The notes beneath the pieces are model-generated. The model did no database searches. It was not told where the DNA came from and saw nothing but the letters and a program-made list of their open reading frames with translations. Shown here piece by piece: positions 1-8,266 of a stretch of DNA of 64,000 nucleotides. This DNA comes from Kofleriaceae bacterium (GTDB taxonomy: Bacteria; Myxococcota_A; Polyangia; Haliangiales; Haliangiaceae): positions 1 to 64,000 of the forward strand of contig JACKDR010000028.1 in NCBI GenBank assembly GCA_020633495.1, read 5' to 3'. The position numbers were made by a program, and so were the translations under genes. Positions within the stretch are counted from its first letter, which is position 1, and each line of letters opens with the position of its first letter.

Positions 1-199
1 CGGCGTGGTCGCGGAGGTCGCCGATGTTCTCGCAGGCCCGGGTCAGGGCCTCCTGCACCGCCTCCTCCGCCTCGGCGCGGTTGCCGAGCAGATCGTAGGC
101 GACGGCGTAGCCGCGGCGCGCGGGGCCCGCGGCCAGCTCGCCCAGCAGGCGGCTGCGAGCGTCGGCGCCACGAGCGACGGTGAGCTCGGTCGTGGTCAA
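1..199 (-). CDS. RNA polymerase sigma factor, ECF-like (5' part only)
   Basis: Only the first 66 codons lie in the window; the gene runs off the left edge. The reading frame starts at a TTG with AAGGA about 9 bases upstream; an in-frame GTG at 223 is an alternative. The translated segment AYDLLGNRAEAEEAVQEAL followed by TRAC has the pattern of sigma-70 region 2.1/2.2 (core RNA polymerase binding) in extracytoplasmic-function sigma factors. The product should direct RNA polymerase to a specific promoter set in the cytoplasm. Region 4 and any anti-sigma partner would lie outside the window, so the subgroup cannot be named. The long repeat-bearing gap behind its start separates it from the MocR gene, which faces the other way. 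Confidence 0.7.
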   Translation of the reverse strand, partial: MTTTELTVARGADARSRLLGELAAGPARRGYAVAYDLLGNRAEAEEAVQEALTRACENIGDLRDHA

Positions 200-365
200 C
201 GGGATGGGTCCTTGCGCCTGCACTCTGCCAGCAAAGGAGCCCCCACCGTCTCATCTGGTTGACACCCCCACGTGCGTTCGGCGCGACTCCCGCGCCGCGC
301 CGCCGATCGAGCTCCAGACCGGCCCGCGGCCCGCTCGCGCGACCCGGCCGCCCCCCCCCCGTGTG

Positions 366-434
366 CAACCGTATGAAATCAATCGTGATGTACGGGTGGC
401 TGACACCCGTACGGCGCGTGATTTCAAGCGGTTG
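366..434. repeat. REP-like imperfect palindrome, copy 1
   Basis: A 69-base hairpin-forming unit. The outer arms are CAACCG (366-371) with CGGTTG (429-434) and GAAATC (375-380) with GATTTC (420-425). The inner arms GTACGGGTG (390-398) and CACCCGTAC (404-412) are perfectly complementary around a GCTGA loop. The arms are separated by small internal loops, as in bacterial REP/BIME-type elements. The core from 375 to 410 recurs unchanged 84 bases downstream. Confidence 0.75.
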
Positions 435-449
435 GCGCCCTCGATTCTC

Positions 450-518
450 CAACCGCCCGAAATCAATCGTGATGTACGGGTGGCTGACACCCGTGCGGTG
501 AGTGATATCAGCGGGTTG
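450..518. repeat. REP-like imperfect palindrome, copy 2
   Basis: Second copy of the unit at 366-434, in the same orientation and offset by 84 bases. The 36-base core at 459-494 is identical to 375-410. The outer arms CAACCG (450-455) and GGGTTG (513-518) and the pair GAAATC/GATATC have diverged slightly but still pair. The copies therefore look like a tandem duplication followed by drift in the arms. Confidence 0.75.
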
Positions 519-562
519 CGCGGCGGGGGACAGGCGGGCCCGGGGCGCGGCGGGGCTGTCCC

Positions 563-591
563 TTCACGGCCTGGCGGCGCCGGTCCAGGAT
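563..591 (+). promoter_or_regulatory. Candidate sigma-70 promoter of the MocR gene
   Basis: TTCACG (563-568), a 17-base spacer, then CAGGAT (586-591). The expected transcription start falls at about 598-599, on the ATG at 599, so the message would be leaderless or nearly so. This is the reason for preferring 599 to the in-frame ATG at 590, which lies inside the -10 box. Confidence 0.45.
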
Positions 592-598
592 GCGAGGC

Positions 599-2035
599 AT
601 GTCCCGCCCGCCCTACGTCTCGTTCTCGGTGCGGCCCCGCGGCCGGCGGCCGGGCTCGGCCGATATCGTCGACGCGGTGCTCGCCGAGCGCGCCCGCGGT
701 GGGCTGCCCGCGGGCAGCCGGCTGGCGCCGGTCCGCGTCCTCGAGCAGCAGCTCGGCATCTCGAAGAACACGGTCCAGGTCGCGTACGACGAGCTGGTCG
801 CGCGCGGCGTGCTCGAGACCCGCGAGCGCGAGGGCGTCTTCGTCGCCGACGCCCCGGACGCGCCCGCCGTGCCGGCCGGCCTCGAGCCGCCGCCGCTGCC
901 CGCGCTGCGCCCGGCGCCGCCGATGACCGGCGGCGGCCCGCACCGCGACGGCATCAGCCTGTCGGTCATCTTCATCGACCCGGATCTGCTGCCCACCGAG
1001 AAGCTCGCCGAGTGCGCGCGCTCGGTGCTGCGCCAGCCCGGCTTCGCCAACCTCTACGACGCCCAGGGCTACCGGCCGCTGCGCGAGGCCATCGCCGCCC
1101 GCCTCAACGCCCGCGCCATCGCGTGCGACCCCGACGAGGTCATCATCACCACCGGCTCGCAGCAGGCGCTCGACATCGTCGCCCGCGCCCTCGAGGTCCG
1201 CCGCATCGGCATCGAGACCCCGGTCTACGCCTACGCCCGCCTGCTGTTCGAGAGCCTGGGCCTGGCGATCACGCCGCTGCGCCTCGACCCCTTCGCCGGC
1301 ATCGACCTCGACGCCTGGGATCGCCAGCTCGCCGCCGGCCGCCCCGGCCTGGTCTACGCGATCTCGTCGTTCCACAACCCGACCGGCTACTCGTACGCGT
1401 CGCACGAGCTGGCCGGCCTGCTCGAGCTCGCCGCGCGCCACCGCTTCGCGATCCTCGAGGACGACTGGGGCAGCGACATGCTGTCGGGCAGCGAGTACCG
1501 GCCGATGCTGCGCATGCTGGGCGGCGGCAACGTCCTCTACGTCAACTCGTTCACCAAGAAGGTGCTGCCGTCGCTGCGCATCGGCTACCTGGTCGCCGAC
1601 CGCGCGCTGGTGCCGTCGCTGGTCGCGATGAAGCGGCTGTCGACCCTCGGCGGCGCCTGGCTCAGCGAGGCGATCCTCGCCGAGTTCCTCGAGCGCGGCT
1701 ACTACGACGGCCACGTCGAGACCATGCAGCGCGCCACCGACGCTCGCTACCGCGCCTGCCTGGCCGCGCTCGAGGAGCTGATGCCCGACGGCGTCCGCTG
1801 GACCACGCCCGGCGGCGGCCCGTCGCTGTGGCTCGAGCTGCCGCGCGCGGTGTCGATGCCGGCGCTGGTCGCGGCGCTGGCGGCGCGCAAGGTCTGGATC
1901 GACCCCACCACCGCGGCGTTCTGTGGCGAGCCGCACCTGCACGGCCTCCGCATCGGCTACGCCTACCCCAAGGAGCCCGAGCTGCGGCGCGGCCTCGAGA
2001 TCCTCGCCGAGGAGATCCGCCGCCTGCTGCCGTGA
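599..2035 (+). CDS. MocR/PdxR-type transcription factor (GntR HTH fused to aminotransferase fold)
   Basis: 478 residues. The N-terminal 75 residues form a GntR winged helix-turn-helix (LAPVRVLEQQLGISKNTVQ, then YDELVARGVLETREREGVF). After a Pro-rich linker comes a class I aminotransferase fold with the conserved NPTG of SSFHNPTG and a PLP lysine in NSFTKKVLPSLRIGY (Lys320 or its neighbour). MocR proteins are cytoplasmic regulators that use PLP or an amino-acid adduct as effector; they commonly control PLP salvage, GABA or taurine genes. No metabolic target lies next to it: the downstream gene is an acylase, 19 bases away with its own -10 box. The length fits the family (450-500). The effector is unknown. 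Confidence 0.85.
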   Translation: MSRPPYVSFSVRPRGRRPGSADIVDAVLAERARGGLPAGSRLAPVRVLEQQLGISKNTVQVAYDELVARGVLETREREGVFVADAPDAPAVPAGLEPPPLPALRPAPPMTGGGPHRDGISLSVIFIDPDLLPTEKLAECARSVLRQPGFANLYDAQGYRPLREAIAARLNARAIACDPDEVIITTGSQQALDIVARALEVRRIGIETPVYAYARLLFESLGLAITPLRLDPFAGIDLDAWDRQLAAGRPGLVYAISSFHNPTGYSYASHELAGLLELAARHRFAILEDDWGSDMLSGSEYRPMLRMLGGGNVLYVNSFTKKVLPSLRIGYLVADRALVPSLVAMKRLSTLGGAWLSEAILAEFLERGYYDGHVETMQRATDARYRACLAALEELMPDGVRWTTPGGGPSLWLELPRAVSMPALVAALAARKVWIDPTTAAFCGEPHLHGLRIGYAYPKEPELRRGLEILAEEIRRLLP

Positions 2036-2042
2036 CCCGGAG

Positions 2043-2048
2043 TAGGAT
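2043..2048 (+). promoter_or_regulatory. -10 box (TAGGAT) placing the start of transcription on the ATG
   Basis: TAGGAT ends 6 bases before the ATG at 2055, so the predicted +1 is the A of the start codon. There is no Shine-Dalgarno sequence between them. No clear -35 element was found 16-18 bases upstream. Confidence 0.4.
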
Positions 2049-2054
2049 GCGCGC

Positions 2055-4925
2055 ATGCGGCGCATCCCTGGCACGATCCTGATCCTGACCGCGGCGCTGG
2101 TCGCGCCGCTGCTCGCGTGCGGCGACGACGGCGGCGGCGGCGCCACCGGCCCGTACGACGACCTGCCGCTCGACGAGACCATCACCGGCACCGGGGTCGC
2201 CGCGCCGGTCGACGTCGTCCGCGACACCTACGGCGTGCCGCACATCCGGGCCCGCTCGCTCGCCGACCTCGCGTTCGCCCAGGGCTACGTCATGGCCGGC
2301 GATCGCATCGAGCAGATGGACCTGTTCCGCCACTTCGCCGCCGGCCGCGTCGCCGAGCTGTTCGGCGCCCTCGACGCCGGCCAGATCGACGGCGACCTCG
2401 AGATGCGCCTGCACCGCTTCGAGACCGTCGCCGCCGAGACCTGGACCCAGCTGCAGGCCTCGACCGCGCCCGGCGACCAGGAGCTGGTGCTGGTGCTCGA
2501 GCGCTTCTCCGCCGGCGTCAACCGCGTCCTCGCCGAGCTGCGCGCCGGCGATCGCGTCCTCGATCCCGAGGTCCGCACCTTCTTCGACGCCGATCGCACC
2601 GCCGACTGGACCCCGGTCGACAGCCTGGTCATCGGCCGGCTGCAGGCGTTCTCGCTGTCGTACTCGAGCGCCGAGCTCGACGAGACCGACCTGCTCGAGC
2701 GCGCGGTCGCCGCCTTCGACGACGCCGATCCGCAGACGTCGCCCGACGCCGCCCGCCGCGCCGGCGCCTACCACGATCTGATCCCGCTGAAGCCGCTCGA
2801 CCCGACCTCGACGCGCACCGGCTGGCCGACCACGACGCGGGCGCGCGGCGCGGCCGCGACTGGCGCGGCGGCGACCCGGGCCCGGCGCCCGGACGTCCCG
2901 CTCGACCTGCTGGCGCGGGTCCGCGCCACGATGACCCCGCGCGGCGCGCTGGCTCGCCTGCTCGATCCGCGCAACGGCTCCAACAACTGGGTCGTCGGCC
3001 CCAGCCTCACCGGCGGCGGCACCCTGCTCGCCAACGATCCGCACCTCGACTTCGCGTCGCCGTCGATCTTCTGGGCCAGCCACCTGTCGGTGGTCGCCAG
3101 CGACGCCGCCGCCAGCGACGGCGACCTCGACGTCGCCGGCATCACCTTCCCGGGCATCCCCGGCATCATCCTGGGCCACAACGGCCACGTCGCGTGGGGC
3201 GCCACCACCGTCAACCACGACGTCACCGACTACTACCTCGAGGACGTCGTGCCGTGCACCAGCGGCGGCGGCGACTGCGTCGTCTTCGACGGCGGCCAGG
3301 TGCCCATCGAGACCTGGGACGAGACCATCAAGGTCGGCGCGCTCGGCACGATCACCTCCGAGTACACCGTCACCTACGAGAACGTGCCGCATCACGGCCC
3401 GATCATCCCGACGATCGTCGACGGCGAGCTGGCGCCGCGCCCCGCCGGCCCGGCGGTGTCGGTGCGCTACACCGGCCACGAGCCGACCTACGAGTTCGCC
3501 GCGTTCCTCGGGCTGTGGCGCGCCACCGACGTCACCGAGGCCAAGGCCGCGTTCGATCGCTTCGGCTTCGGCGCCCAGAACTGGGTCCTCGCCGATGACG
3601 CCGGCCACATCGGCTGGACCAGCCAGGCCCACGTGCCGTGGCGGTCGGCGGGCTGCTTCACCTTCGATCCCGAGGACCCGACCGCCGGCGGCGTCGCGCC
3701 GTGGTGGATCGTCCCCGGCGACGGCAGCTGCGAGTGGGAGGGCTACATGGACGCCGCCTACCTGCCGCAGGAGGTCGACCCCGACCGCGGCTTCATCGCC
3801 ACCGCCAACGGCGACCCGGTCGGCGCCACCGCCGACGGCAACCCGCTGAACGAGCCGGTGGTCGACGGCCACCTGCTGTACGTCGGCGCTCGCGACTACG
3901 ACGTCGGCTACCGGGTCGGGCGGATCACGCGCCGGCTCGAGGCCGAGACCCCGGGCACCCTCGACGCCGACACGATGACGTCGATCCAGGCCGACGCGCA
4001 CTCGAACCTGGGCGAGGTCCTGACCCCGCACCTGCGCGCCGCGATCGCCGCCTACCAGGAGGAGCTCGCGGCCGCCGGCAGCCACCCCGAGCTGACCGCG
4101 TTCGTCGCCGGCCTGAGCCAGGGCGCCCGCGATCGCATCGCCGCCGCCGACGCGCTGCTGGCGGCGTGGACCTTCGACACGCCGTCGGGGATCGGCGCCG
4201 CCGACGCCTCGACCGAGGGCCGCGACAGCGCCGCGACCGTGGTCTTCAACGCCTGGGCCGTGAAGTTCGTCGCGCTGGCGTTCGGCGACGAGGCCGCGGC
4301 GCTGGGCCGCGGCCCCGGCACCTGGCTGGCGCCGGTCGCGGTCGCCGCGCTCGATCACCCCGCCGACCTGGTCACCGGCGTCGCGCCCGAGACCGGCGAG
4401 GCGCTGCTGTGCGACGACTACGGCACCCCGGGCACGATCGAGAGCTGCACGTTGATGGCGCTGCGCGCGCTCGACAGCGCGCTGACCTGGGCGAGCGGCG
4501 CCGGCGGCCTCGCCGACGCCGATCCCGCGGCGTGGCGATGGGGCGAGGTCCACCGCCTGACCCTGGGCGCGCTGCTGCCGTCCGACGATCTGTCGGTGCC
4601 GCCGCCGGGCGAGCCCGACCCGGCGCTGCGCGGCGGCTACCCGCGCCACGGCGACAACTTCTCGGTCGACGCGTCGAGCCCCGGCCTGGGCGACCTCGAC
4701 TTCACCTACAACCACGGCCCGGCGATGCGCCACGTCACGACGCTGGTCGCGGGCAGCGCGCCGCGCACGCTGCTGGCGATCCCCGGCGGCGAGCAGATGG
4801 ACACCCGGTCGCCGCACTGGCGCGACCTGATGGACGACTACTGGTCGGTCAACGGCTACTTCGAGCTGCCGTGGACGATCGATCAGGTCCACGCCGCGCA
4901 CGAGTCGCGGCTGCGCCTGGAGTAG
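2055..4925 (+). CDS. Penicillin acylase family lipoprotein (Ntn-hydrolase)
   Basis: 956 residues. The N-terminus is a lipoprotein signal peptide ending in LLAC, followed by a GDDGGGG spacer, so the protein should be anchored in the envelope. The body matches the penicillin/acyl-homoserine-lactone acylase family. The alpha part contains DTYGVPHIRA and AFAQGYVMAGDRIEQMD. The nucleophile of the beta chain is Ser309 in RNGSNNWVVGPS, where autocleavage after Gly308 is expected. Downstream, LLANDPHLDF and GHNGHVAWGATT are the usual oxyanion and active-site surroundings. Such enzymes cleave amide-linked acyl groups from beta-lactams, AHL signals or lipopeptides; the substrate cannot be read from sequence. 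A quorum-quenching or antibiotic-processing role is possible. Confidence 0.9.
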   Translation: MRRIPGTILILTAALVAPLLACGDDGGGGATGPYDDLPLDETITGTGVAAPVDVVRDTYGVPHIRARSLADLAFAQGYVMAGDRIEQMDLFRHFAAGRVAELFGALDAGQIDGDLEMRLHRFETVAAETWTQLQASTAPGDQELVLVLERFSAGVNRVLAELRAGDRVLDPEVRTFFDADRTADWTPVDSLVIGRLQAFSLSYSSAELDETDLLERAVAAFDDADPQTSPDAARRAGAYHDLIPLKPLDPTSTRTGWPTTTRARGAAATGAAATRARRPDVPLDLLARVRATMTPRGALARLLDPRNGSNNWVVGPSLTGGGTLLANDPHLDFASPSIFWASHLSVVASDAAASDGDLDVAGITFPGIPGIILGHNGHVAWGATTVNHDVTDYYLEDVVPCTSGGGDCVVFDGGQVPIETWDETIKVGALGTITSEYTVTYENVPHHGPIIPTIVDGELAPRPAGPAVSVRYTGHEPTYEFAAFLGLWRATDVTEAKAAFDRFGFGAQNWVLADDAGHIGWTSQAHVPWRSAGCFTFDPEDPTAGGVAPWWIVPGDGSCEWEGYMDAAYLPQEVDPDRGFIATANGDPVGATADGNPLNEPVVDGHLLYVGARDYDVGYRVGRITRRLEAETPGTLDADTMTSIQADAHSNLGEVLTPHLRAAIAAYQEELAAAGSHPELTAFVAGLSQGARDRIAAADALLAAWTFDTPSGIGAADASTEGRDSAATVVFNAWAVKFVALAFGDEAAALGRGPGTWLAPVAVAALDHPADLVTGVAPETGEALLCDDYGTPGTIESCTLMALRALDSALTWASGAGGLADADPAAWRWGEVHRLTLGALLPSDDLSVPPPGEPDPALRGGYPRHGDNFSVDASSPGLGDLDFTYNHGPAMRHVTTLVAGSAPRTLLAIPGGEQMDTRSPHWRDLMDDYWSVNGYFELPWTIDQVHAAHESRLRLE

Positions 4926-5032
4926 CGACCGCGGCGCGCCGCGGCGCGGTCACGGATCGCGCGGCGGGTCGGGCCGGCGCGCGTGGGTGACGAACCCGCG
5001 CACCGCCGGCGCGGCGCAGGCGGGCGTGACGC

Positions 5033-5120
5033 GCGTCCGGCGCTCGGCCGGGGCGCGCGGGGGCGTCCGGCGGCCGGTCGCGACCGTCCGGTATCCGGAC
5101 GACGCGACCGCGATCCGGAC
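5033..5120. promoter_or_regulatory. TCCGG site cluster upstream of comM, with a GTCCGG-N3-CCGGAC palindrome
   Basis: The 255-base gap before comM contains a perfect palindrome GTCCGGTATCCGGAC (5086-5100), two copies of GCGTCCGGCG (5033-5042 and 5063-5072) 30 bases apart, and another TCCGGAC at 5114-5120. A 15-base palindrome of the same design lies in front of recA (37773-37787). This suggests a shared repressor or activator site. No known regulator consensus was recognised. Confidence 0.4.
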
Positions 5121-5180
5121 GGCGAGCACGGCGGGTCGCGGGGTTGCGCGCGGCCCGGCGTGTGCAACCGCGGGGTCGGC

Positions 5181-6767
5181 ATGCTCGCCACCCTCACGTC
5201 CGCGACCCTGCTGGGGATCGACGCGCTGCCGGTCGACGTCGAGGTCGACGTCGGCATCGGCCTGCCCGGCTACCACGTGGTCGGCATGCCGACGCCCGCG
5301 GTCAAGGAGGGCGCGGTGCGGATCCGCGGCGCCCTCGGCCAGATCGGCCACGACCTGCCGCACAAGAAGATCACCGTCAACCTCGCGCCCGCCGACGTCC
5401 GCAAGGTCGGCTGCGCCTTCGACCTGCCGATCGCGCTCGGCGTGCTGATCGCCGACGGCCTGTACGAGCCGACCGTGGTCGACGGCCTGCTCGTGCTCGG
5501 CGAGCTCGGTCTCGACGGCTCGCTGCGGCGGATCCGCGGCGCGCTGGCCGCGGCGATGCTGGCGCGGCGGCGCGGCCTGCGCGGCGTGCTGCTGCCCGAG
5601 GCGTCGGCGGGCGAGGCCATCGTCGTCGAGGGCCTCGAGGTCTACGCCGCCGCGCACCTCGGCGAGGTCATCGCCGCGCTCGCCGGCGACGGCGCGCTGC
5701 GCCCGGCGCAGGCCCAGGCCCGGGCGCCGCGGCGCGCCGCCGCCCTCGACATGGCCGAGGTGCGCGGCCAGGGCGTCGCCCGCGCCGCCCTCGAGATCGC
5801 GGTCGCCGGCGGCCACAACCTGCTGCTCGCCGGCCCGCCCGGTATCGGCAAGACCATGCTGGCGCGCCGGGTCCCGACCATCCTGCCGCCGATGCGCCAC
5901 GACGAGGCGCTCGAGACCACCAAGGTCTACTCCGCGGTCGGCCTGGCCGAGCGCGGGCTGATCGAGGACCGGCCGTTCCGCGCCCCCCACCACACCGTCA
6001 GCACCGCGGCGCTGCTGGGTGGCGGCAGCCCGCCGCGCCCCGGCGAGATCTCGCTGGCCCACAACGGCGTGCTGTTCCTCGACGAGCTGCCCGAGTTCTC
6101 GCGGGCCGCGATCGAGGGCCTGCGCCAGCCGCTCGAGGATCGCTGCGTGACGATCTCGCGCGCGCAGGGCACGGTGCGGCTGCCCAGCTCGTTCCTGCTG
6201 GTGGCGTCGGCGAACCCGTGCCCGTGCGGCTGGTACGGCGCGCGGGTCCGCCAGTGCACCTGCGGCATGGCCGCGATCGAGCGTTACCGCGGCCGGCTGT
6301 CGGGGCCGCTGCTCGATCGCATCGACCTGCAGGTCATGGTGCAGCCGGTCGAGCTGGCCGAGCTGCGCGCGGCGGCGCCCGCCGAGCCGTCGGCGGCGAT
6401 CCGGGCCCGGGTCATCGAGGCGCGAGCCCGCCAGCAGGCGCGGCTGGCCAGCTTCGGGGTCCGCTGCAACGCCGAGATGCCGCCGGCGGTGATGCGCGCG
6501 ACCTGCGCCCTCGACGCGGCCGCCGAGGCGACGCTCGCCGAGCTTCACGCCCGGCGCCAGGGCATGAGCGCGCGCACCGTCGACCGGCTGATCAAGGTGG
6601 CGCGCACGATCGCCGATCTCGGCGGCGACGACCGGATCGCGCGCGATCACCTACTCGAGGCCGCGCAGCACCGCGCCCTCGACAGCGAGCCCGTGGTGCC
6701 GGTCTCGCGCACCGCGCCGGCCGCGCCGGGCGCTACGGCGTCTGCGTCGCCCGCCCGCCGATCATGA
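5181..6767 (+). CDS. comM: ComM/YifB-family Mg-chelatase-like AAA+ ATPase
   Basis: 528 residues. The start MLATLTSATLLGIDALPVDV is the family's canonical N-terminus, so ATG 5181 is chosen over upstream codons. A Lon-like S5 fold domain (about 1-170) is followed by the Mg-chelatase AAA+ core with Walker A GPPGIGKT at about 218-225, the HHTVSTAALLGGG segment, and Walker B FLDELPEF. A C-terminal Mg-chelatase lid contains a Cys-rich ANPCPCG/CTCG segment. ComM is a hexameric helicase that promotes branch migration during natural transformation and recombination. Its 3' end overlaps the convergent lipoprotein gene by 35 bases. The upstream TCCGG cluster resembles that of recA, suggesting co-regulation. 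Confidence 0.92.
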   Translation: MLATLTSATLLGIDALPVDVEVDVGIGLPGYHVVGMPTPAVKEGAVRIRGALGQIGHDLPHKKITVNLAPADVRKVGCAFDLPIALGVLIADGLYEPTVVDGLLVLGELGLDGSLRRIRGALAAAMLARRRGLRGVLLPEASAGEAIVVEGLEVYAAAHLGEVIAALAGDGALRPAQAQARAPRRAAALDMAEVRGQGVARAALEIAVAGGHNLLLAGPPGIGKTMLARRVPTILPPMRHDEALETTKVYSAVGLAERGLIEDRPFRAPHHTVSTAALLGGGSPPRPGEISLAHNGVLFLDELPEFSRAAIEGLRQPLEDRCVTISRAQGTVRLPSSFLLVASANPCPCGWYGARVRQCTCGMAAIERYRGRLSGPLLDRIDLQVMVQPVELAELRAAAPAEPSAAIRARVIEARARQQARLASFGVRCNAEMPPAVMRATCALDAAAEATLAELHARRQGMSARTVDRLIKVARTIADLGGDDRIARDHLLEAAQHRALDSEPVVPVSRTAPAAPGATASASPARRS

Positions 6768-7479
6768 TCCGCACCGGGCCGAGCGCGGTGTCGTCGCCGC
6801 CCGACGTCGACAGCGCCTGGACGGACACGCCCGTGACCCCGGTCGCGAAGGTCCGGGTCCCGGCGGGCCCGTCGTCGCAGACCTCGGCGGAGAACCCGCC
6901 GCCGGCGGTCACGAGGACGTGCTCCGCTGGTCCTCCGGGGCTGCCGGCGCCGGTCTCCCAGGACACGTGGACGCCGGCGTCATCCTGGGTCAGCGCGGTG
7001 ATCGCGACCGTCGGCCAGTCGAGCCCGTTGATCGGCACCGTGATGTCCTCGCCGCAGCCGCGCAGCAGCAGCTCCGCACCGTCGCCGCCGAGCAGGTCCG
7101 CGGCGATCGTGAACCTCGGGCCGAAGTCCCGTGACAGGTCGGTCGCGCTCACGATCGTGCCGTCCTGGCGGACGACCGAGACCTCGGTCAGGCAGCTGCC
7201 CGGCCAGGGCGCGCACGTGCACGACACCGCGTCGCTCCAGGTCGCGCAGCCGTCGGCCGGCGGCAGCACCCCAGCGGTGCACGTGCAGCCCTCGACCGGG
7301 CGCGCATAGACGTCGACCGCGCCGGGCCTGACGATCACGTCGACGCCCGCGGTGTTCGCCTGCGGCGTCGGATCGCCGTCGGGCGCGGCGGCGTCCACCG
7401 GATCGAACGGGTACGGCTCCTCGCACGCGGCGAGCGTCACCAGCACGGCGCTGGTCAACAGGATGGTTGCGACACGCAT
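6733..7479 (-). CDS. Hypothetical lipoprotein
   Basis: 248 residues. A type II signal peptide (TILLTSAVLVTLAAC) is followed by an acidic, Pro-rich spacer, so the mature protein should be lipid-anchored. The rest contains many cysteines (GCTCTAG, CSDAVSC-like spacing) and beta-rich stretches suggesting an exported disulfide-bonded domain; no named family was recognised. AGGAGG lies 5 bases before the ATG, a strong Shine-Dalgarno that fixes the start. The stop lies inside the 3' end of comM on the other strand, a 35-base convergent overlap. The function is unknown. Confidence 0.75.
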   Translation of the reverse strand: MRVATILLTSAVLVTLAACEEPYPFDPVDAAAPDGDPTPQANTAGVDVIVRPGAVDVYARPVEGCTCTAGVLPPADGCATWSDAVSCTCAPWPGSCLTEVSVVRQDGTIVSATDLSRDFGPRFTIAADLLGGDGAELLLRGCGEDITVPINGLDWPTVAITALTQDDAGVHVSWETGAGSPGGPAEHVLVTAGGGFSAEVCDDGPAGTRTFATGVTGVSVQALSTSGGDDTALGPVRIMIGGRATQTP

Positions 7480-7693
7480 GCGTTCCTCCTCGGCCGAATC
7501 AAGCCTCGGCGCGACGCACGGGGCGCCGGCAGATCGTGGCAGGTCACGAGTCTCGACACCCCTCGTGCATCAGCACCCCTCGTGCCGTCCTCCGCCTGCT
7601 GATCCCGCGCAGTTGCCGCCGCCGACACCGCCCCGAGCCCGCCGATCGCGACGCTGATGTCATGGCCGTGCCCGTCCCGATGGCGGAGGGAAG

Positions 7694-7699
7694 TAGGAT
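7694..7699 (+). promoter_or_regulatory. -10 box (TAGGAT) for a leaderless thioesterase message
   Basis: TAGGAT sits 6 bases before the ATG at 7706, predicting +1 at the start codon itself. The GGAGGGAAG upstream of the box is then outside the message. Confidence 0.4.
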
Positions 7700-7705
7700 C
7701 GAGAC

Positions 7706-8170
7706 ATGGCCGATCCGACCGACGTCACCGCGATGATCAACGCCAACCTGGGTGGCTGGAACACCGCGATGGGGCTGCGCTTCGTCACGGCGTCCGCGGA
7801 CGAGTGCGTCGGCGAGCTGGTGGTCGCGCCGCACCACCTGCAGCCCTACGGCATCGTTCACGGCGGCGTGCACTGCGGGATCATCGAGGCGGCGTGCTCG
7901 ACCGGCGCCGCGCTCGCGGCGATGGCCCGCGGCCAGGCGGTGGTCGGGCTCGAGAACTCGACCTCGTTCGTCACCGCGGTCCGCGGCGGCACGCTGCGGG
8001 TCACCGCGCGACCGGTCACCCGCGGCCGGCGCAGCCAGCTGTGGGAGGCGGTCGTCACCAACGAGGACGGTCGCACCTGCGCCACTGGGCGGGTCCGGGT
8101 CCTGTGCCTCGAGGCCGGCGCCGATCTCGCCGGCCAGGCCGCGCCCGGCACCGCGAGCGCGGGCGGCTGA
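7706..8170 (+). CDS. PaaI/YdiI-like hotdog-fold thioesterase
   Basis: 154 residues, one hotdog domain. QPYGIVHGGVHCGIIEAACS carries the family signature His-Gly-Gly (about 52-54) and the acidic catalytic residue (Glu61) on the central helix. LENSTSFVTAVRGGTLRVTAR is the following beta-strand region lining the acyl-CoA pocket. Family members hydrolyse aryl- or acyl-CoA thioesters in the cytoplasm as housekeeping or in phenylacetate and menaquinone pathways; none of those pathways is encoded next door. It appears to be a single-gene unit. The exact substrate cannot be assigned. Confidence 0.88.
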   Translation: MADPTDVTAMINANLGGWNTAMGLRFVTASADECVGELVVAPHHLQPYGIVHGGVHCGIIEAACSTGAALAAMARGQAVVGLENSTSFVTAVRGGTLRVTARPVTRGRRSQLWEAVVTNEDGRTCATGRVRVLCLEAGADLAGQAAPGTASAGG

Positions 8171-8227
8171 CGCGCGCGGGAGCGACGTGCCGCAGGGCAC
8201 GTCGACGTCATCGCGCCCTGAACGATT

Positions 8228-8258
8228 ATTGACCTCAGGTCAATAGAAGCCGTATCCT
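8228..8258 (+). promoter_or_regulatory. Promoter with a perfect 17-base palindromic operator over the -35
   Basis: ATTGACCTCAGGTCAAT (8228-8244) is a perfect 8+1+8 palindrome. Its left half contains the -35 hexamer TTGACC (8229-8234), and TATCCT (8253-8258) lies 18 bases downstream, 8 bases before the ATG at 8267. A factor bound here would cover the -35 and spacer. The regulator family could not be identified from the site. Confidence 0.55.
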
Positions 8259-8266
8259 CGCCGTCG

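Larger units (their letters stand above)
200..598. other. Intergenic region with two palindromic repeat copies and a promoter
   Basis: This 399-base stretch between the divergent sigma-factor and MocR genes carries no credible gene. It holds a 9-10 base C run near 351-360, two copies of a long imperfect palindrome (366-434 and 450-518), and a promoter-like pair at 563-591. Around the repeats the sequence is visibly less GC-rich than the flanking genes. Open frames crossing it have no recognisable start signal or protein character. Confidence 0.6.

Noticed and set aside
366..518. Repeated units that might be read as a small CRISPR array
   Set aside because: Only two units, each itself a long palindrome, with no uniform spacers and no cas genes; a REP-like element explains them better.
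1662..4901. Long minus-strand open frame opposite the acylase gene
   Set aside because: Composition is Arg/Gly/Asp/Val repeats with no motifs; the plus strand carries a clear Ntn-hydrolase.
7557..7585. Direct repeat CACCCCTCGTGC (two copies, 17-base period)
   Set aside because: Only two short copies in a non-coding gap, with no association to a promoter or mobile element.
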